Assembly (NCBI GenBank): GCA_047618505.1
Contig: JBLHLB010000068.1
Span: 1 to 14,787 of the forward strand
From: JBLHLB01 sp047618505
GTDB taxonomy: Bacteria; Planctomycetota; UBA1135; GCA-002686595
Direction of reading: 5' to 3'
DNA: 14,787 nucleotides
The notes beneath the pieces were generated by a model, which saw only the letters and a list, made by a program, of their open reading frames with translations, ran no database searches and was not told where the DNA came from. Each line of letters begins with the position of its first letter. Position 1 is the stretch's first letter. This document shows positions 1-7,657 of this stretch, piece by piece. Both the position numbers and the translations under genes were made by a program.

Positions 1-25
1 GTTCGCGGACCCATACGATAGGCGC

Positions 26-145
26 ATGAGAGCCTCCACTAATCCGCTCAAAGTGTTGCTCCTGTCGGTCTTCGGCTGGGTAAACAGGCACCAGGCCGAC
101 GTGATCGCTTACCTGGCTAAAGAGGATCGCGTACTCAAGGAGTAG
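26..145 (+). pseudogene. Transposase/integrase N-terminal remnant
   Basis: A 39-residue frame starts at ATG 26 and ends at TAG 143-145. It contains FGWVNRHQADVIAYLAKEDR and then VLKE. This resembles the N-terminus of a group of rve-type integrase/transposase proteins common in environmental bacteria, where a WVNRHQ..VI.YL..ENRVL helix is followed by EQLGG and a basic R-rich stretch. Here a stop follows VLKE, and the expected arginine-rich continuation is absent in all three frames of 146-207, so the rest of the element has been lost. The assignment rests on recalled family resemblance over about 25 residues. It could also be a chance short ORF, but the motif match makes a relic of a mobile element the better reading. 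Confidence 0.5.
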
Positions 146-207
146 AGACAGGAGCTAGCGACCTTGCTGGGGGGACTAGGACCGGTAGAGAGACTTGTTA
201 GGGTCTG

Positions 208-1689
208 ATGGAATCCGCTATGGCCGAACTAAATCACCTGCATCCCTCCTCTTCGACGATTCGCGCTTCGCTGAAGCAGTTACTCCAGGGGCGGGTCGCG
301 GTGTGGTGCCTGCTACTACTCGGCTGCAGCGCCGCGGACCCGGTGACTGAAGCTTCCCGCACCGAGCGGAGGCCGAACATCGTGCTCGTCATGGCCGACG
401 ATCTCGGCTGGGGGGACACGAGCTACAACGGGCATTCGACGCTTCCTACGCCGCATCTGGATGCGCTAGCTGCGCGCGGGATCACCCTGGATCGCTTCTA
501 CGCCGCCGCTCCTGTTTGCAGTCCGACGCGCGCGAGTGTTCTGACGGGGCGCCATCCGTATCGCTACGGCATCACCTTCGCGAACGTTGGGCACCTGCCC
601 GCCGAGGAGTTGACGCTGGCGGAGCTCCTGCAAGGCGAGGGCTACCGCACGGGTCACTTCGGCAAGTGGCACCTGGGGACGCTGACGCGCGACATCCAGG
701 ACGGGCGCCGAGGGGGTCGAAAGAACGAGCACTACGCACCTCCCTGGGAACACGGTTTCGACGAGTGCTTCTCGACCGAGCAGGCGGTTGCGACCTGGGA
801 TCCAATGGATGCGCAGTTCTTGTCCAACCCCACGCGCTACTGGACCGGGCCGGGGCAGATCGAGACTGAGAATCTCGCCGGTGACGACAGCCGCGTGATC
901 ATGGATCGGGTGGTCCCTTTCCTGGAGCGGGCGGCGGATGCGGACGAGCCGTTCCTGGCCGTCGTCTGGTTGCACGCACCGCATCAGCCTGTTGTCGCCG
1001 GTGACGAGTACCGCGCGCGCTTCAGTGAGCGAACGAACGGCAAGCAGCATTACTACGGCGTGGTCAGCGCCCTCGACGAGCAGGTTGGGCGGCTGCAGGA
1101 GCAGCTCGAAGTCCTGGGGCTCGCCGAGGACACGCTGCTCTGGTTCTGTTCCGACAACGGACCCGAGGGGACGACGGCGGGACTGAAGAAGGCCGACAAC
1201 CGCTATCAGGGATCGGCTGGCCCCTATCGCGGCCGCAAGCGCTCGCTCTATGAAGGCGGCGTGCGCGTACCGGGCATCCTCGTCTGGCCGGGACATATCG
1301 CACCCGGCACCCGCACATCGTTTCCGATGGTGACCAGCGACTATCTGCCGACGATCGTCGATCTCCTCGGGCTGGAGCTTCCCCCTGGGCGACCGCTCGA
1401 CGGGATCTCCCTGCTGCCCGCTCTCAACGGGCAACAGGAACTGCGCGCCGCCCCGATCGGCTTCGAGTCGAAGCGTCAACTCGCCTGGACGACCGACCGC
1501 TACAAGCTCGTCAGCCAGGACGGGGGCGAGACATTCGAGCTGTACAACCCAGAGGAGGACCCGGGGGAGAGTCTCGACCTGGCACCGATGCAGCCTGAAG
1601 TCGTCGAACGACTGCGCCGCGATCTGGAAGCCTGGCGCCGCTCCTGCCTCGCGAGCGTCGCTGGTGCGGACTATGCCACGAGAGACTGA
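208..1689 (+). CDS. Sulfatase lipoprotein (formylglycine-dependent)
   Basis: Predicted to hydrolyse sulfate esters, probably of sulfated polysaccharides, outside the cytoplasm. The 493-residue product has a basic, then hydrophobic N-terminus ending in a lipobox LLGC with Cys40, so it should be a lipoprotein. The type I sulfatase signature CSPTR lies at residues 104-108, where Cys104 would be converted to formylglycine by a maturation enzyme not present in this window. Other sulfatase elements are the metal-binding ADDLGWGD (63-70), GKWHLG (152-157), HAPHQP (256-261) and SDNG (315-318). Length is normal for the family. ATG 208 has a weak AGGG four bases upstream; a second in-frame ATG at 220 would leave the signal peptide intact. 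The next gene follows on the same strand after about 135 bases. The substrate cannot be told from the sequence. Confidence 0.93.
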   Translation: MESAMAELNHLHPSSSTIRASLKQLLQGRVAVWCLLLLGCSAADPVTEASRTERRPNIVLVMADDLGWGDTSYNGHSTLPTPHLDALAARGITLDRFYAAAPVCSPTRASVLTGRHPYRYGITFANVGHLPAEELTLAELLQGEGYRTGHFGKWHLGTLTRDIQDGRRGGRKNEHYAPPWEHGFDECFSTEQAVATWDPMDAQFLSNPTRYWTGPGQIETENLAGDDSRVIMDRVVPFLERAADADEPFLAVVWLHAPHQPVVAGDEYRARFSERTNGKQHYYGVVSALDEQVGRLQEQLEVLGLAEDTLLWFCSDNGPEGTTAGLKKADNRYQGSAGPYRGRKRSLYEGGVRVPGILVWPGHIAPGTRTSFPMVTSDYLPTIVDLLGLELPPGRPLDGISLLPALNGQQELRAAPIGFESKRQLAWTTDRYKLVSQDGGETFELYNPEEDPGESLDLAPMQPEVVERLRRDLEAWRRSCLASVAGADYATRD

Positions 1690-1824
1690 CTCGGGATCGA
1701 GTTGGGGGCGCGAGGAATCGAGGCGGCCGACCTGGCTCCCGATTCAAGGCGGGATCAGCGTGCTTTCCCTGACGTTGCGGGATTATCCCTAGCCGCATGG
1801 GTCAGATCATCCTGTACTGGGCCA

Positions 1825-3300
1825 ATGAGCGCGCGCAATACACTCCTTGGGATCGCGGTGCTACTTGCGTTGCTGACTGCATCCATTCTCTTCCTGATGG
1901 AGCATGGGGGAGCGGACCTTGTCGACGCGGCCAGCGATGAAGTCGCGCTGAGTGAAGGTGAGGAGATCGGGTTAGCTGCACCGGACGCAGCGTCTTCGTT
2001 CGATGGGGAGCTAGCGGATGCAGAGGATTCGATGCGGATAAGCGTCGGCGACCAAGCAGATGCATCGCAGGTTGATCCGACGGAGCAGTTTGACGTACAT
2101 GGGGTTGTCTTGGACGAGAACGGAGATCCCGCGGCGGGGGTCAAGGTGGCGATTCGGGCGCACAGCATCGGCGGTCATGGACTGATCCTCCCCCCTGTTG
2201 TCTTGAGCTCCTCCGTGGCAGAGCTGTCGGGTTCAGAACACCTTGATCCAGCGACGAGCCCCGGTCCGTCGTCGATCCAGAACTTCCGAAGTAACCCCAG
2301 TATCGCCATCCAGGGATCGATCAGGATTCCGGACCTGTATCCCCCTCAGTTCACAACGAGATCCGATTCCTTCGGAGCATTCCGCTTCGACTCAGTCTTC
2401 GGCGCGCCGCTCCACCGCCTGTACTTCGGCCACGACTTGTTCCTTGGAGTAAGTATCTCGCAGGACGTCACGCGGGACGGCCGAGCGCAAGTCCTGCGTC
2501 TCCCGCAGCGTCCGTCTTCTGGTCTCGCAATCACACTCACGACGGAAGGACATCCCCTGCTTGATCCCGAGTGGTTACTGCCTGAACCACTCGTCCTCGC
2601 CGAGGAAGTCGAGCGCGGATACCGCAGGGTGAACCCCTGGGATGTGCAGCTCTTTCCCGGGAAGGCGCTTATCCACGGACTTGCACCAGGGCGCTGGAGC
2701 GTGGTTTTACGCTGCCGCGGCGGTCAATTCCTACGGAGGGAGTTTTACGTCCTTGATCAACTAGGACTGACCGAAGTTCAGATCCGTGTAACAGAGACCG
2801 AGTTACGGTCAACCACAAGCACACCCGCCGGTGTCTTCCACTTCAATGCGGACAACACGGACGTCAAGCTGAATGCATCCAACCACCTAGGCGAGCTAGA
2901 CCTCAAGAATAAGACACCCCGCGAGTTCGGCGAGGCAGGTAGCGACAAGTACTTCGGTCACTCTCTCTCGGGCTTCGGAAGTGGACAGGTGACGGCGGCA
3001 TTCCTGGTGCTCGATCTGGAGGGCGACGGAAACAGCTGCAGCAACGACAGCATCTCGCTCGGATACGCCGGCGCTCAAAATGGAATGGCCTGGAAGTGGA
3101 GCCGGCGGATCAACGCCCTTCCGGACGGACAGGGCTGGGGTTTCGGGGTGCGACGAACGGTCACACTCAACCTCGGGCAACTACCGGGCGCAACCTGGGG
3201 CGCAAACGACATGTTGGCGTACATGACGGACGGCGAACTCGACGTCTTCATCGAAGACGACACGATTGTTCACTCGATCAACCTGCGGGTGTATCGCTGA
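1825..3300 (+). CDS. Membrane-anchored carboxypeptidase-regulatory-like protein with a beta-rich C-terminal module
   Basis: No enzymatic function is recognised. The 491-residue product starts MSARNTLLGIAVLL and has one N-terminal membrane segment (about residues 5-25), followed by an acidic linker rich in D, E, A and S. A carboxypeptidase-regulatory-like/Ig-fold motif begins near residue 89 (FDVHGVVLDENGDPAAGVKV) and is completed by the SDSFGAFRFDSV strand near 180-190, after an unusually long insertion. From about residue 337 a different module follows, with NADNTDVKLN, GDGNSCSNDSISLGYAG, FAW-like MAWKW and the terminal DVFIEDDTIVHSINL. Similar endings occur in secreted proteins of Planctomycetota. 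I chose ATG 1825 over the upstream in-frame TTG at 1702 because it puts the membrane segment at the N-terminus; there is no clear ribosome binding site. It probably acts as a periplasmic or surface scaffold. Confidence 0.75.
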   Translation: MSARNTLLGIAVLLALLTASILFLMEHGGADLVDAASDEVALSEGEEIGLAAPDAASSFDGELADAEDSMRISVGDQADASQVDPTEQFDVHGVVLDENGDPAAGVKVAIRAHSIGGHGLILPPVVLSSSVAELSGSEHLDPATSPGPSSIQNFRSNPSIAIQGSIRIPDLYPPQFTTRSDSFGAFRFDSVFGAPLHRLYFGHDLFLGVSISQDVTRDGRAQVLRLPQRPSSGLAITLTTEGHPLLDPEWLLPEPLVLAEEVERGYRRVNPWDVQLFPGKALIHGLAPGRWSVVLRCRGGQFLRREFYVLDQLGLTEVQIRVTETELRSTTSTPAGVFHFNADNTDVKLNASNHLGELDLKNKTPREFGEAGSDKYFGHSLSGFGSGQVTAAFLVLDLEGDGNSCSNDSISLGYAGAQNGMAWKWSRRINALPDGQGWGFGVRRTVTLNLGQLPGATWGANDMLAYMTDGELDVFIEDDTIVHSINLRVYR

Positions 3301-3321
3301 ATCGAGTGCACCCGCGAGCGG

Positions 3322-3487
3322 CTAGCAGTCCGTTGAAAAACAGCAGCTTCTCGGTTGGTCTCCACAAATTGCCTGGCAAGGCGTCGGGTTCTCCGCGTAG
3401 CTGTACCTACACGGGTGGTTCCGACAACGCAGCCAGGCGATTTGTGGGGGCCGAGCGAGGAGTTGCTGTTTTTCAACGGGCGGCTAG
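3322..3487. repeat. Palindromic MITE-like repeat, copy A
   Basis: A 166-base imperfect palindrome with arms of about 55 bases. The left end reads CTAG, CAGT, then CCGTTGAAAAACAGCAG; the right end is its inverse, ...TGCTGTTTTTCAACGG followed by GCGGCTAG. Inside, ACAAATTGCCTGGC on the left pairs with GCCAGGCGATTTGT on the right. CTAG occurs at both outer ends. The reverse complement aligns with copy B at 10963-11164 over both ends and several internal blocks, including GCCTGGCTGCGTTG, so this is a dispersed element and not a chance hairpin. It lies between two convergent genes and could stop transcription from both sides. It has no coding capacity of its own, as expected for a non-autonomous element. 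Confidence 0.85.
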
Positions 3488-3525
3488 GCTTGCTCGATTG
3501 ATTCCACCTGCACTCTTCTTCGTTC

Positions 3526-4773
3526 CTAGTTGTCCGAACTTGCACAGGTGAATGGCAAAACGATCTGCTGCAGCGCGCCGGCGTCGCTGAAGGTGCCTGG
3601 CTTGTCGTCGAAGAGGCCTAGGAGTCCGTTGCCGGCGCGGTCTTCGAGGAGTGGATCGACTCTCAAACTGTAATCGCTGGCTGCCCATGGATCGGCGGGC
3701 GTCCACTCCCAGACTTGCTCGCCGGGGACTACGCGAAGTTCTCCTTCAGGTAACTCACTGTCGCCCTGGAAGACGAGCAGCATGCGCTGCAGGAGCGCGT
3801 GGTCGAGGGGCTCATCGAATGCAACGCGCAGGGGCTCGCGCGTGCCGGCGGCGGGCGCTGTGATTCGCCAGGCCTCGGCTAGCGGTGATTGACGGTCCGG
3901 CTCCCCCACCGTGAAGCTCTTCTCGAAACCCTCCAGCAGCGGTGCTCCCGTCGCATCACGCCAGGCCGGATCGACGCGCAGGGTATAGCTCGAGCCCGCA
4001 CGCAGATTGGGACCGCCCTCCTCCATCGAGGCAAGGCCGCGCTTGATGCGACCCGGGTCAAGGAACAGGGTCAGACGCCGCGTATCGGGGTTCCAGAGTT
4101 CTGGCTGTATCCGGATGAACACACCTTCGACTTCCTTTCCATCGGCCCCAAACAAACGTGCGTGCTCGTAGGCCTCACCACGTCGCATGGGCTGCGAGAA
4201 GTGAAGATAGAAGCGCAGCAGATTCTCGGGCAGATCATCCGCACTCGGGAGGATCTGCTCGACGATCGCGGCTGGTTCCAATACCTGCGGAGGTGTTTGA
4301 AACTCAAGCACTAGGGTTGTCAAACCATCTGCGGAGACGAATTCGCCTTCAAACCAAAGCCCGGATTGCAGGGCGAAGCGCGGTTCGAACACCAGGCGAT
4401 CGTCGATGATCGACTGTGACCCAAACACAGCGGGAGCAAGGGCTCCGCTCGACATACGAGCGCGTTCACCCGTCGACTGCCCGGCTTCGTCTAGGGCCAA
4501 GCTCCACAGGGAGATCATCCCGGCGGACTCCGATTCCGGCGCAGGCGCGGCCAAGCAGCCGTTGGGGAAAGCCGCCGAGGGCAACTCATAGGCGATGCCG
4601 GAGATATGGACATCCTCCGCAGCCGATGAATCCCCGGCTGCTGAATTCCTAGCCCGAGAATCCTCCCCACAGGCCGGCAGCCAAACGCAGAGGGCAACCG
4701 CGGGAAGCACTCCCCAGGGGAACCGGCGACCACGGGCGAGGATTTGACTCCCCGCCCCGAGCATCCGCATCAC
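3526..4773 (-). CDS. Ig-like domain lipoprotein
   Basis: A 415-residue exported lipoprotein; the lipobox LPAC gives Cys35 after a hydrophobic stretch. Two Ig-like (Big_5/SbsA-like) regions can be seen: about residues 170-290, with LLRFYLHFSQPMRRGEAY, LDPGRIKRG and YTLRVDPAWRDATG, and about 303-400, with REPLRVAFDEPLDHALLQRM and YSLRVDPLLEDRAGN. These follow the pattern of a transition strand, a DxAGN-type loop and a TLxVD strand. No catalytic residues are recognised, so a binding or structural role at the cell surface is likely. The start is GTG 4773, directly followed by ATG 4770; either works. The GTGA at 4773-4770 contains the stop of the upstream gene, so the two genes are probably translationally coupled. 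Its 3' end faces repeat copy A. Confidence 0.82.
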   Translation of the reverse strand: MMRMLGAGSQILARGRRFPWGVLPAVALCVWLPACGEDSRARNSAAGDSSAAEDVHISGIAYELPSAAFPNGCLAAPAPESESAGMISLWSLALDEAGQSTGERARMSSGALAPAVFGSQSIIDDRLVFEPRFALQSGLWFEGEFVSADGLTTLVLEFQTPPQVLEPAAIVEQILPSADDLPENLLRFYLHFSQPMRRGEAYEHARLFGADGKEVEGVFIRIQPELWNPDTRRLTLFLDPGRIKRGLASMEEGGPNLRAGSSYTLRVDPAWRDATGAPLLEGFEKSFTVGEPDRQSPLAEAWRITAPAAGTREPLRVAFDEPLDHALLQRMLLVFQGDSELPEGELRVVPGEQVWEWTPADPWAASDYSLRVDPLLEDRAGNGLLGLFDDKPGTFSDAGALQQIVLPFTCASSDN

Positions 4774-5879
4774 GGAAGCAAGACGGTCTTCAGGTTCACG
4801 CCGTCATCGGTTTGGACCAGGATCAGCGCGTGGGTTGCACTGAATTTGTCCAGCTGGATCACGCCTTCGAAGCCTTCCAACGTCTCGTAGGGTTGACCGG
4901 CGGTGTCGCGCACGGGCTCGGTCAGACCCTTGATTTCGTGCAAGCCGTCCGTCTCGAGCTTCATCATTCCACGACGCGTATTGGCGATCAGCAGATAGCT
5001 CGTGCCGTCCTTGTCGTAGGTGATCATGTCCAGGACGGAGTTACCGGCCCCGAGCTCTGCCACCGTCGTGCCCACGTACTTCTCAACGCCTTGGATCGCG
5101 GTGACGGGAACGCGCACCAGGGGTGTGCACGTATAGCCACAGAGCAACGTAGGCTCGTTGTCAAAAACGAAGGGGACCATGGCGCGCACCGGCGCACGGG
5201 TTTCCCAGGCGCCGTGGGCACCGTGGTAGATTTCGATGCTGGTTCCCGCTTCGAGTTCCGCGAAGGGGTAGTTCACGACGCGCAGCTTCGAGGCGAACTC
5301 TTCATTCGACAGGCCCGCGACGTAAAGTCGACCATCGAAGAAGGCCATGTCGGTGATGGACTCAGCGCGTTGATTGCGACGGCCGGTCGTCGGATCCGGC
5401 GCGTTGTCGAGGGTCAGGCGCTGGTACTGCGCACTCTCCAGGTCGAGGATTTCAAATTCTTCGGGACCATTGACCGCGATCAAAGCCTGTTCAATTGTGG
5501 CGCCCGCGGTGCGCGTTACCGAAAGGTAGGCCGTGCCACTGGCTTGGTTCACCGCCAGGTCATTGATGGTGATGCTCTCGCGCGAAGAACCCATCAGGAA
5601 CGCCGCAATCTCGTCGATTCCAGCGACGTCGAGGGCGGAGAGGGAGGCTTCGGCGGCCTTCTTCCCACCGGAGTCTTCCAGCTTGAGCGCGATGATGGCC
5701 GCACCCATGTGATCTGCGACGAAGAGCACACCATCGGGGCCAAGGGCAAGGGCGCCGGCGGACTGCAACTCTAGCTTTCCGCTGGTCCAATCCGACTGCG
5801 CAACGGCAGCGCCTCCGTTATCAAAGGCAAGAACAAGGGGCGCGAGGGCAAGGACACAAAAGCTCGAACGAATCGACAT
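4770..5879 (-). CDS. Secreted beta-propeller-like protein
   Basis: A 369-residue protein with a Sec signal peptide; cleavage is likely near AAVA|QS, residues 27/28. Repeated strand-loop patterns suggest a propeller: ALALGPDGVLFVADH (43-57), ITINDLAVNQASGTAYLSV (103-121), ITDMAFFDGRLYVAGLS (175-191) and LDMITYDKDGTSYLLIANT (283-301), much like NHL/SMP-30-type blades. CGYTC (247-251) has two cysteines that could form a disulfide; it is not a CxxCH haem site. No enzyme motif is recognised. ATG 5879 is preferred over the upstream in-frame start at 5966 because an AGGAG lies five bases before it and the signal peptide follows at once. It overlaps the next gene by four bases, so the pair is likely one transcription unit whose products may work together outside the cell. 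Confidence 0.8.
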   Translation of the reverse strand: MSIRSSFCVLALAPLVLAFDNGGAAVAQSDWTSGKLELQSAGALALGPDGVLFVADHMGAAIIALKLEDSGGKKAAEASLSALDVAGIDEIAAFLMGSSRESITINDLAVNQASGTAYLSVTRTAGATIEQALIAVNGPEEFEILDLESAQYQRLTLDNAPDPTTGRRNQRAESITDMAFFDGRLYVAGLSNEEFASKLRVVNYPFAELEAGTSIEIYHGAHGAWETRAPVRAMVPFVFDNEPTLLCGYTCTPLVRVPVTAIQGVEKYVGTTVAELGAGNSVLDMITYDKDGTSYLLIANTRRGMMKLETDGLHEIKGLTEPVRDTAGQPYETLEGFEGVIQLDKFSATHALILVQTDDGVNLKTVLLP

Positions 5880-5884
5880 GGGAT

Positions 5885-5889
5885 CTCCT
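5885..5889 (-). promoter_or_regulatory. Ribosome binding site fixing the start at 5879
   Basis: The minus strand reads AGGAG, then ATCCC, then ATG: a clear Shine-Dalgarno with five-base spacing. It supports the start at 5879 over the longer frame that opens at 5966. Confidence 0.7.
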
Positions 5890-6095
5890 GAACGGCTGAT
5901 CACTGTGAGGGTGTCGTGGGCCGGAGCGACATACTCCGGGGCGCAGATCCTAGCGCGATTTCCCATGGGCGAGTGTACGTTGAACGTCTGCGATCGCCTG
6001 GGGTGCTAATGGGAGGGCAGCAGGGACGCTTGAGGCAGAGATACTGTGCTTCTTACCTGGGACTCAGCGGCGGGTCGCAAGTCGTGAACGAACCG

Positions 6096-6624
6096 TCACG
6101 CGCCCATCGCCACCGCCACACGGGCCATGGCACGAGAGGCGAGTTGACGAACAGCGGCGTCGGACTTGTCGAGGTGGGTTGCCACTTCGCCGCTGCTCAA
6201 TCTTTCGACCTTCCGGAGGAGCAGTACCTCGCGCATATCTTCGGGGAGCAACCCGATCGCCCGCTCGAGCTTCCCGTAGCCTTCGGCCGCATGGTAATCC
6301 GGACCGTCCTTCCCGGGCGCCGTCAAGGTCAACGCCTCCGGCACGCTTCTCCGCACCGAAGTACTTGGCCAGATCGCGGATCTTGTTCAACACCATCTGC
6401 TTGAGGAAGCGCTCGAGGCTTCCGGGTCCGCGGTACTCGAAGCGTTGCAAGACCTGGAAGGTATCGAGGGCCACACTTTGGAAGACATCTTCGCTCTGCA
6501 AGACAGCTCGCAAGCCTGATCCCAAGTGCATGCGCACAGTGAATAGAAGTTCGTCGTGGTAGCGCCGATACAACTCGCCCCAGGCTTCACCGTCGCCGCC
6601 CTGGATGTGTGCAACAATGTCTAT
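6096..6624 (-). pseudogene. ECF-type RNA polymerase sigma factor, frameshifted and lacking a start codon
   Basis: The N-terminal part reads IVAHIQGGDGEAWGELYRRY, then HDELLFTVRMHLG, SEDVFQSVALDTFQVLQRF and RFLKQMVLNKIRDLAKYFG: sigma region 2 of an ECF-like family. The C-terminal part lies in another frame: LERAIGLLPEDMREVLLLRK, then SSGEVATHLDKSDAAVRQLASRA, which is region 4 with its helix-turn-helix. The two halves join around 6313-6335, where one surplus base (removing one G from GACGGCGCC in gene sense) restores the frame. The homology extends upstream of TTG 6573 to an ATA codon (6624-6622) where an ATG would be expected, and no ATG or GTG exists between there and the stop at 6651-6649. 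It lies upstream of the propeller/Ig-like pair on the same strand. It looks inactivated, though a sequencing indel could explain the frameshift alone. Confidence 0.82.
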
Positions 6625-6651
6625 GGAGACTCTCTCTCTCCGGGTGCTTTA

Positions 6652-6871
6652 GGGAGTTCGTCTACCAATCCACTTCACAGGACGAAGCGGATTCGGTTCA
6701 AGTCAAAGTTTAAGGGGTTGTGGAGCAGGGCCCTGCCATTCCTGGACTTGGTATGACACCGCCGACGCGCCCACCTGTCCTAGGGGGGCATACCGGTGAT
6801 CCGATCCTAGAACGGTATGTCGTTTGATCCGCTGCGGCAGCGCAGCACCAACTCTCGACAGCAGGTTTAGA
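6652..6871. other. Intergenic region between the divergent sigma remnant and the glycine-rich gene
   Basis: About 220 bases without a supported gene. It holds a 12-base perfect palindrome GCAGGGCCCTGC (6725-6736) and the dyad at 6789-6819. I see no convincing -35/-10 pair for either direction, although promoters for the rightward gene must lie here or be of an unfamiliar type. Confidence 0.4.
6789..6819. promoter_or_regulatory. Inverted repeat upstream of the glycine-rich gene
   Basis: CATACCG (6789-6795) is mirrored by CGGTATG (6813-6819) across a 17-base spacer, ending about 52 bases before ATG 6872. It could be a two-half-site operator or a leader hairpin. Seven-base arms can occur by chance, so this is tentative. 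Confidence 0.25.
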
Positions 6872-7507
6872 ATGAAGCTAAAGACCTTGGCCGCGGCACT
6901 CATTGCCCTACCCCTCTTCGCGGGCATCTCCCAGGCCCAGTCCTTCTACGACTATCCCCCGGACTACAGGTTCGGCGAACGGGGAGACTCCGCACATCCC
7001 GATGGGTTCGACGGCTACCCTGGTGACACGCCGGCGGGCACACTCGGGGCGCCTGCGGGAACTCCCCCGAATGGAAGTCACGGGGGTGCTGGCTACGGAA
7101 GCGGAACCGGGGGCAAGGGTGGCGACGGGCAATACGGTGGCGAGGACGGCGATGACAACGGAGGCACCGGCGGTAACGGCGGCGACAGCGGAGACTTCGG
7201 TGGCGCCGGAGGAAGGGGTGGCCAAGGCGGCGAAGGTGACGAAGACGTGTTTCTCGGGGACGATGGTGGCGGCGGCGGTGATGGGGGTGATGGCGTCGAT
7301 GGCGGCGGCTCTGGGGGTGACGGGGGCGATGGAGGAGACGGCTTCTTCTCCGGTGGCAAGGGCGGGCCAGGTGGAGCCGGTGGCTTCAAGGAAACCGGCG
7401 AACAGGCGCCGAATGGTAGGGATGGCGAAGACGGGGATTCGGTCGTCGACATCCTCAAGAAGCTACTCGCGCTACTCATGACACTCCGGGACATGTTGGC
7501 GACCTGA
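6872..7507 (+). CDS. Secreted glycine/aspartate-rich low-complexity protein
   Basis: A 211-residue protein with a clear Sec signal peptide (MKLKTLAAALIALPLFAGIS, cleavage near SQA|Q, residue 22). Glycine makes up about one third of it. Residues 71-171 are a run of GG-X and GGDGG-type units with many aspartates and almost no hydrophobic residues, giving a flexible acidic stretch that might bind cations. The C-terminal 22 residues change sharply to a helix-prone, hydrophobic segment, DSVVDILKKLLALLMTLRDM, which could contact a membrane or partner. The composition recalls PE_PGRS or other glycine-rich surface proteins, but low complexity makes homology claims unsafe. ATG 6872 is chosen over the upstream TTG at 6824 because the signal peptide starts there. 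Codon-level structure in this frame is coherent, while the antisense proline-rich frame is its shadow. Confidence 0.78.
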   Translation: MKLKTLAAALIALPLFAGISQAQSFYDYPPDYRFGERGDSAHPDGFDGYPGDTPAGTLGAPAGTPPNGSHGGAGYGSGTGGKGGDGQYGGEDGDDNGGTGGNGGDSGDFGGAGGRGGQGGEGDEDVFLGDDGGGGGDGGDGVDGGGSGGDGGDGGDGFFSGGKGGPGGAGGFKETGEQAPNGRDGEDGDSVVDILKKLLALLMTLRDMLAT

Positions 7508-7530
7508 GGCTGCAGACAAGCCCACCTAAT

Positions 7531-7555
7531 CCCCTCCCCATCCCCTCCCCTCCCC
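7531..7555. other. C4-tract block, G-quadruplex-capable on the minus strand
   Basis: Five runs of four C separated by T, AT, T and T begin 24 bases after the glycine-rich gene stops. The complementary strand has five G4 runs with one- or two-base loops, fitting a parallel quadruplex. On the plus transcript it is a C-rich, G-free tract of the kind that Rho can load on. It may mark the end of the preceding transcription unit. Confidence 0.55.
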
Positions 7556-7657
7556 GAGGCTAGGGACACTTCCTGGTCAGCGGGGTTGGGGATTCGACTT
7601 CAAGAAGTGACCTAGAGATCCCTCGACCATTCCCTCGAATCCCGTCCCCCACGTCCG

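Noticed and set aside
466..1479. 337-codon open frame on the minus strand
   Set aside because: Lies wholly antisense to the sulfatase, whose motifs are complete; the antisense product has no recognisable domain and is a GC-rich shadow frame.
3096..3551. Plus-strand frame running through repeat copy A
   Set aside because: Overlaps the end of the 1825-3300 gene and reads through a palindromic non-coding element.
4812..5774. 320-codon open frame on the plus strand
   Set aside because: Antisense to the propeller-like gene, which has a signal peptide and a good ribosome binding site.
7093..7569. Proline/serine-rich frame on the minus strand
   Set aside because: It is the mirror of the glycine-rich repeats; the plus-strand frame has a signal peptide and is the better candidate.
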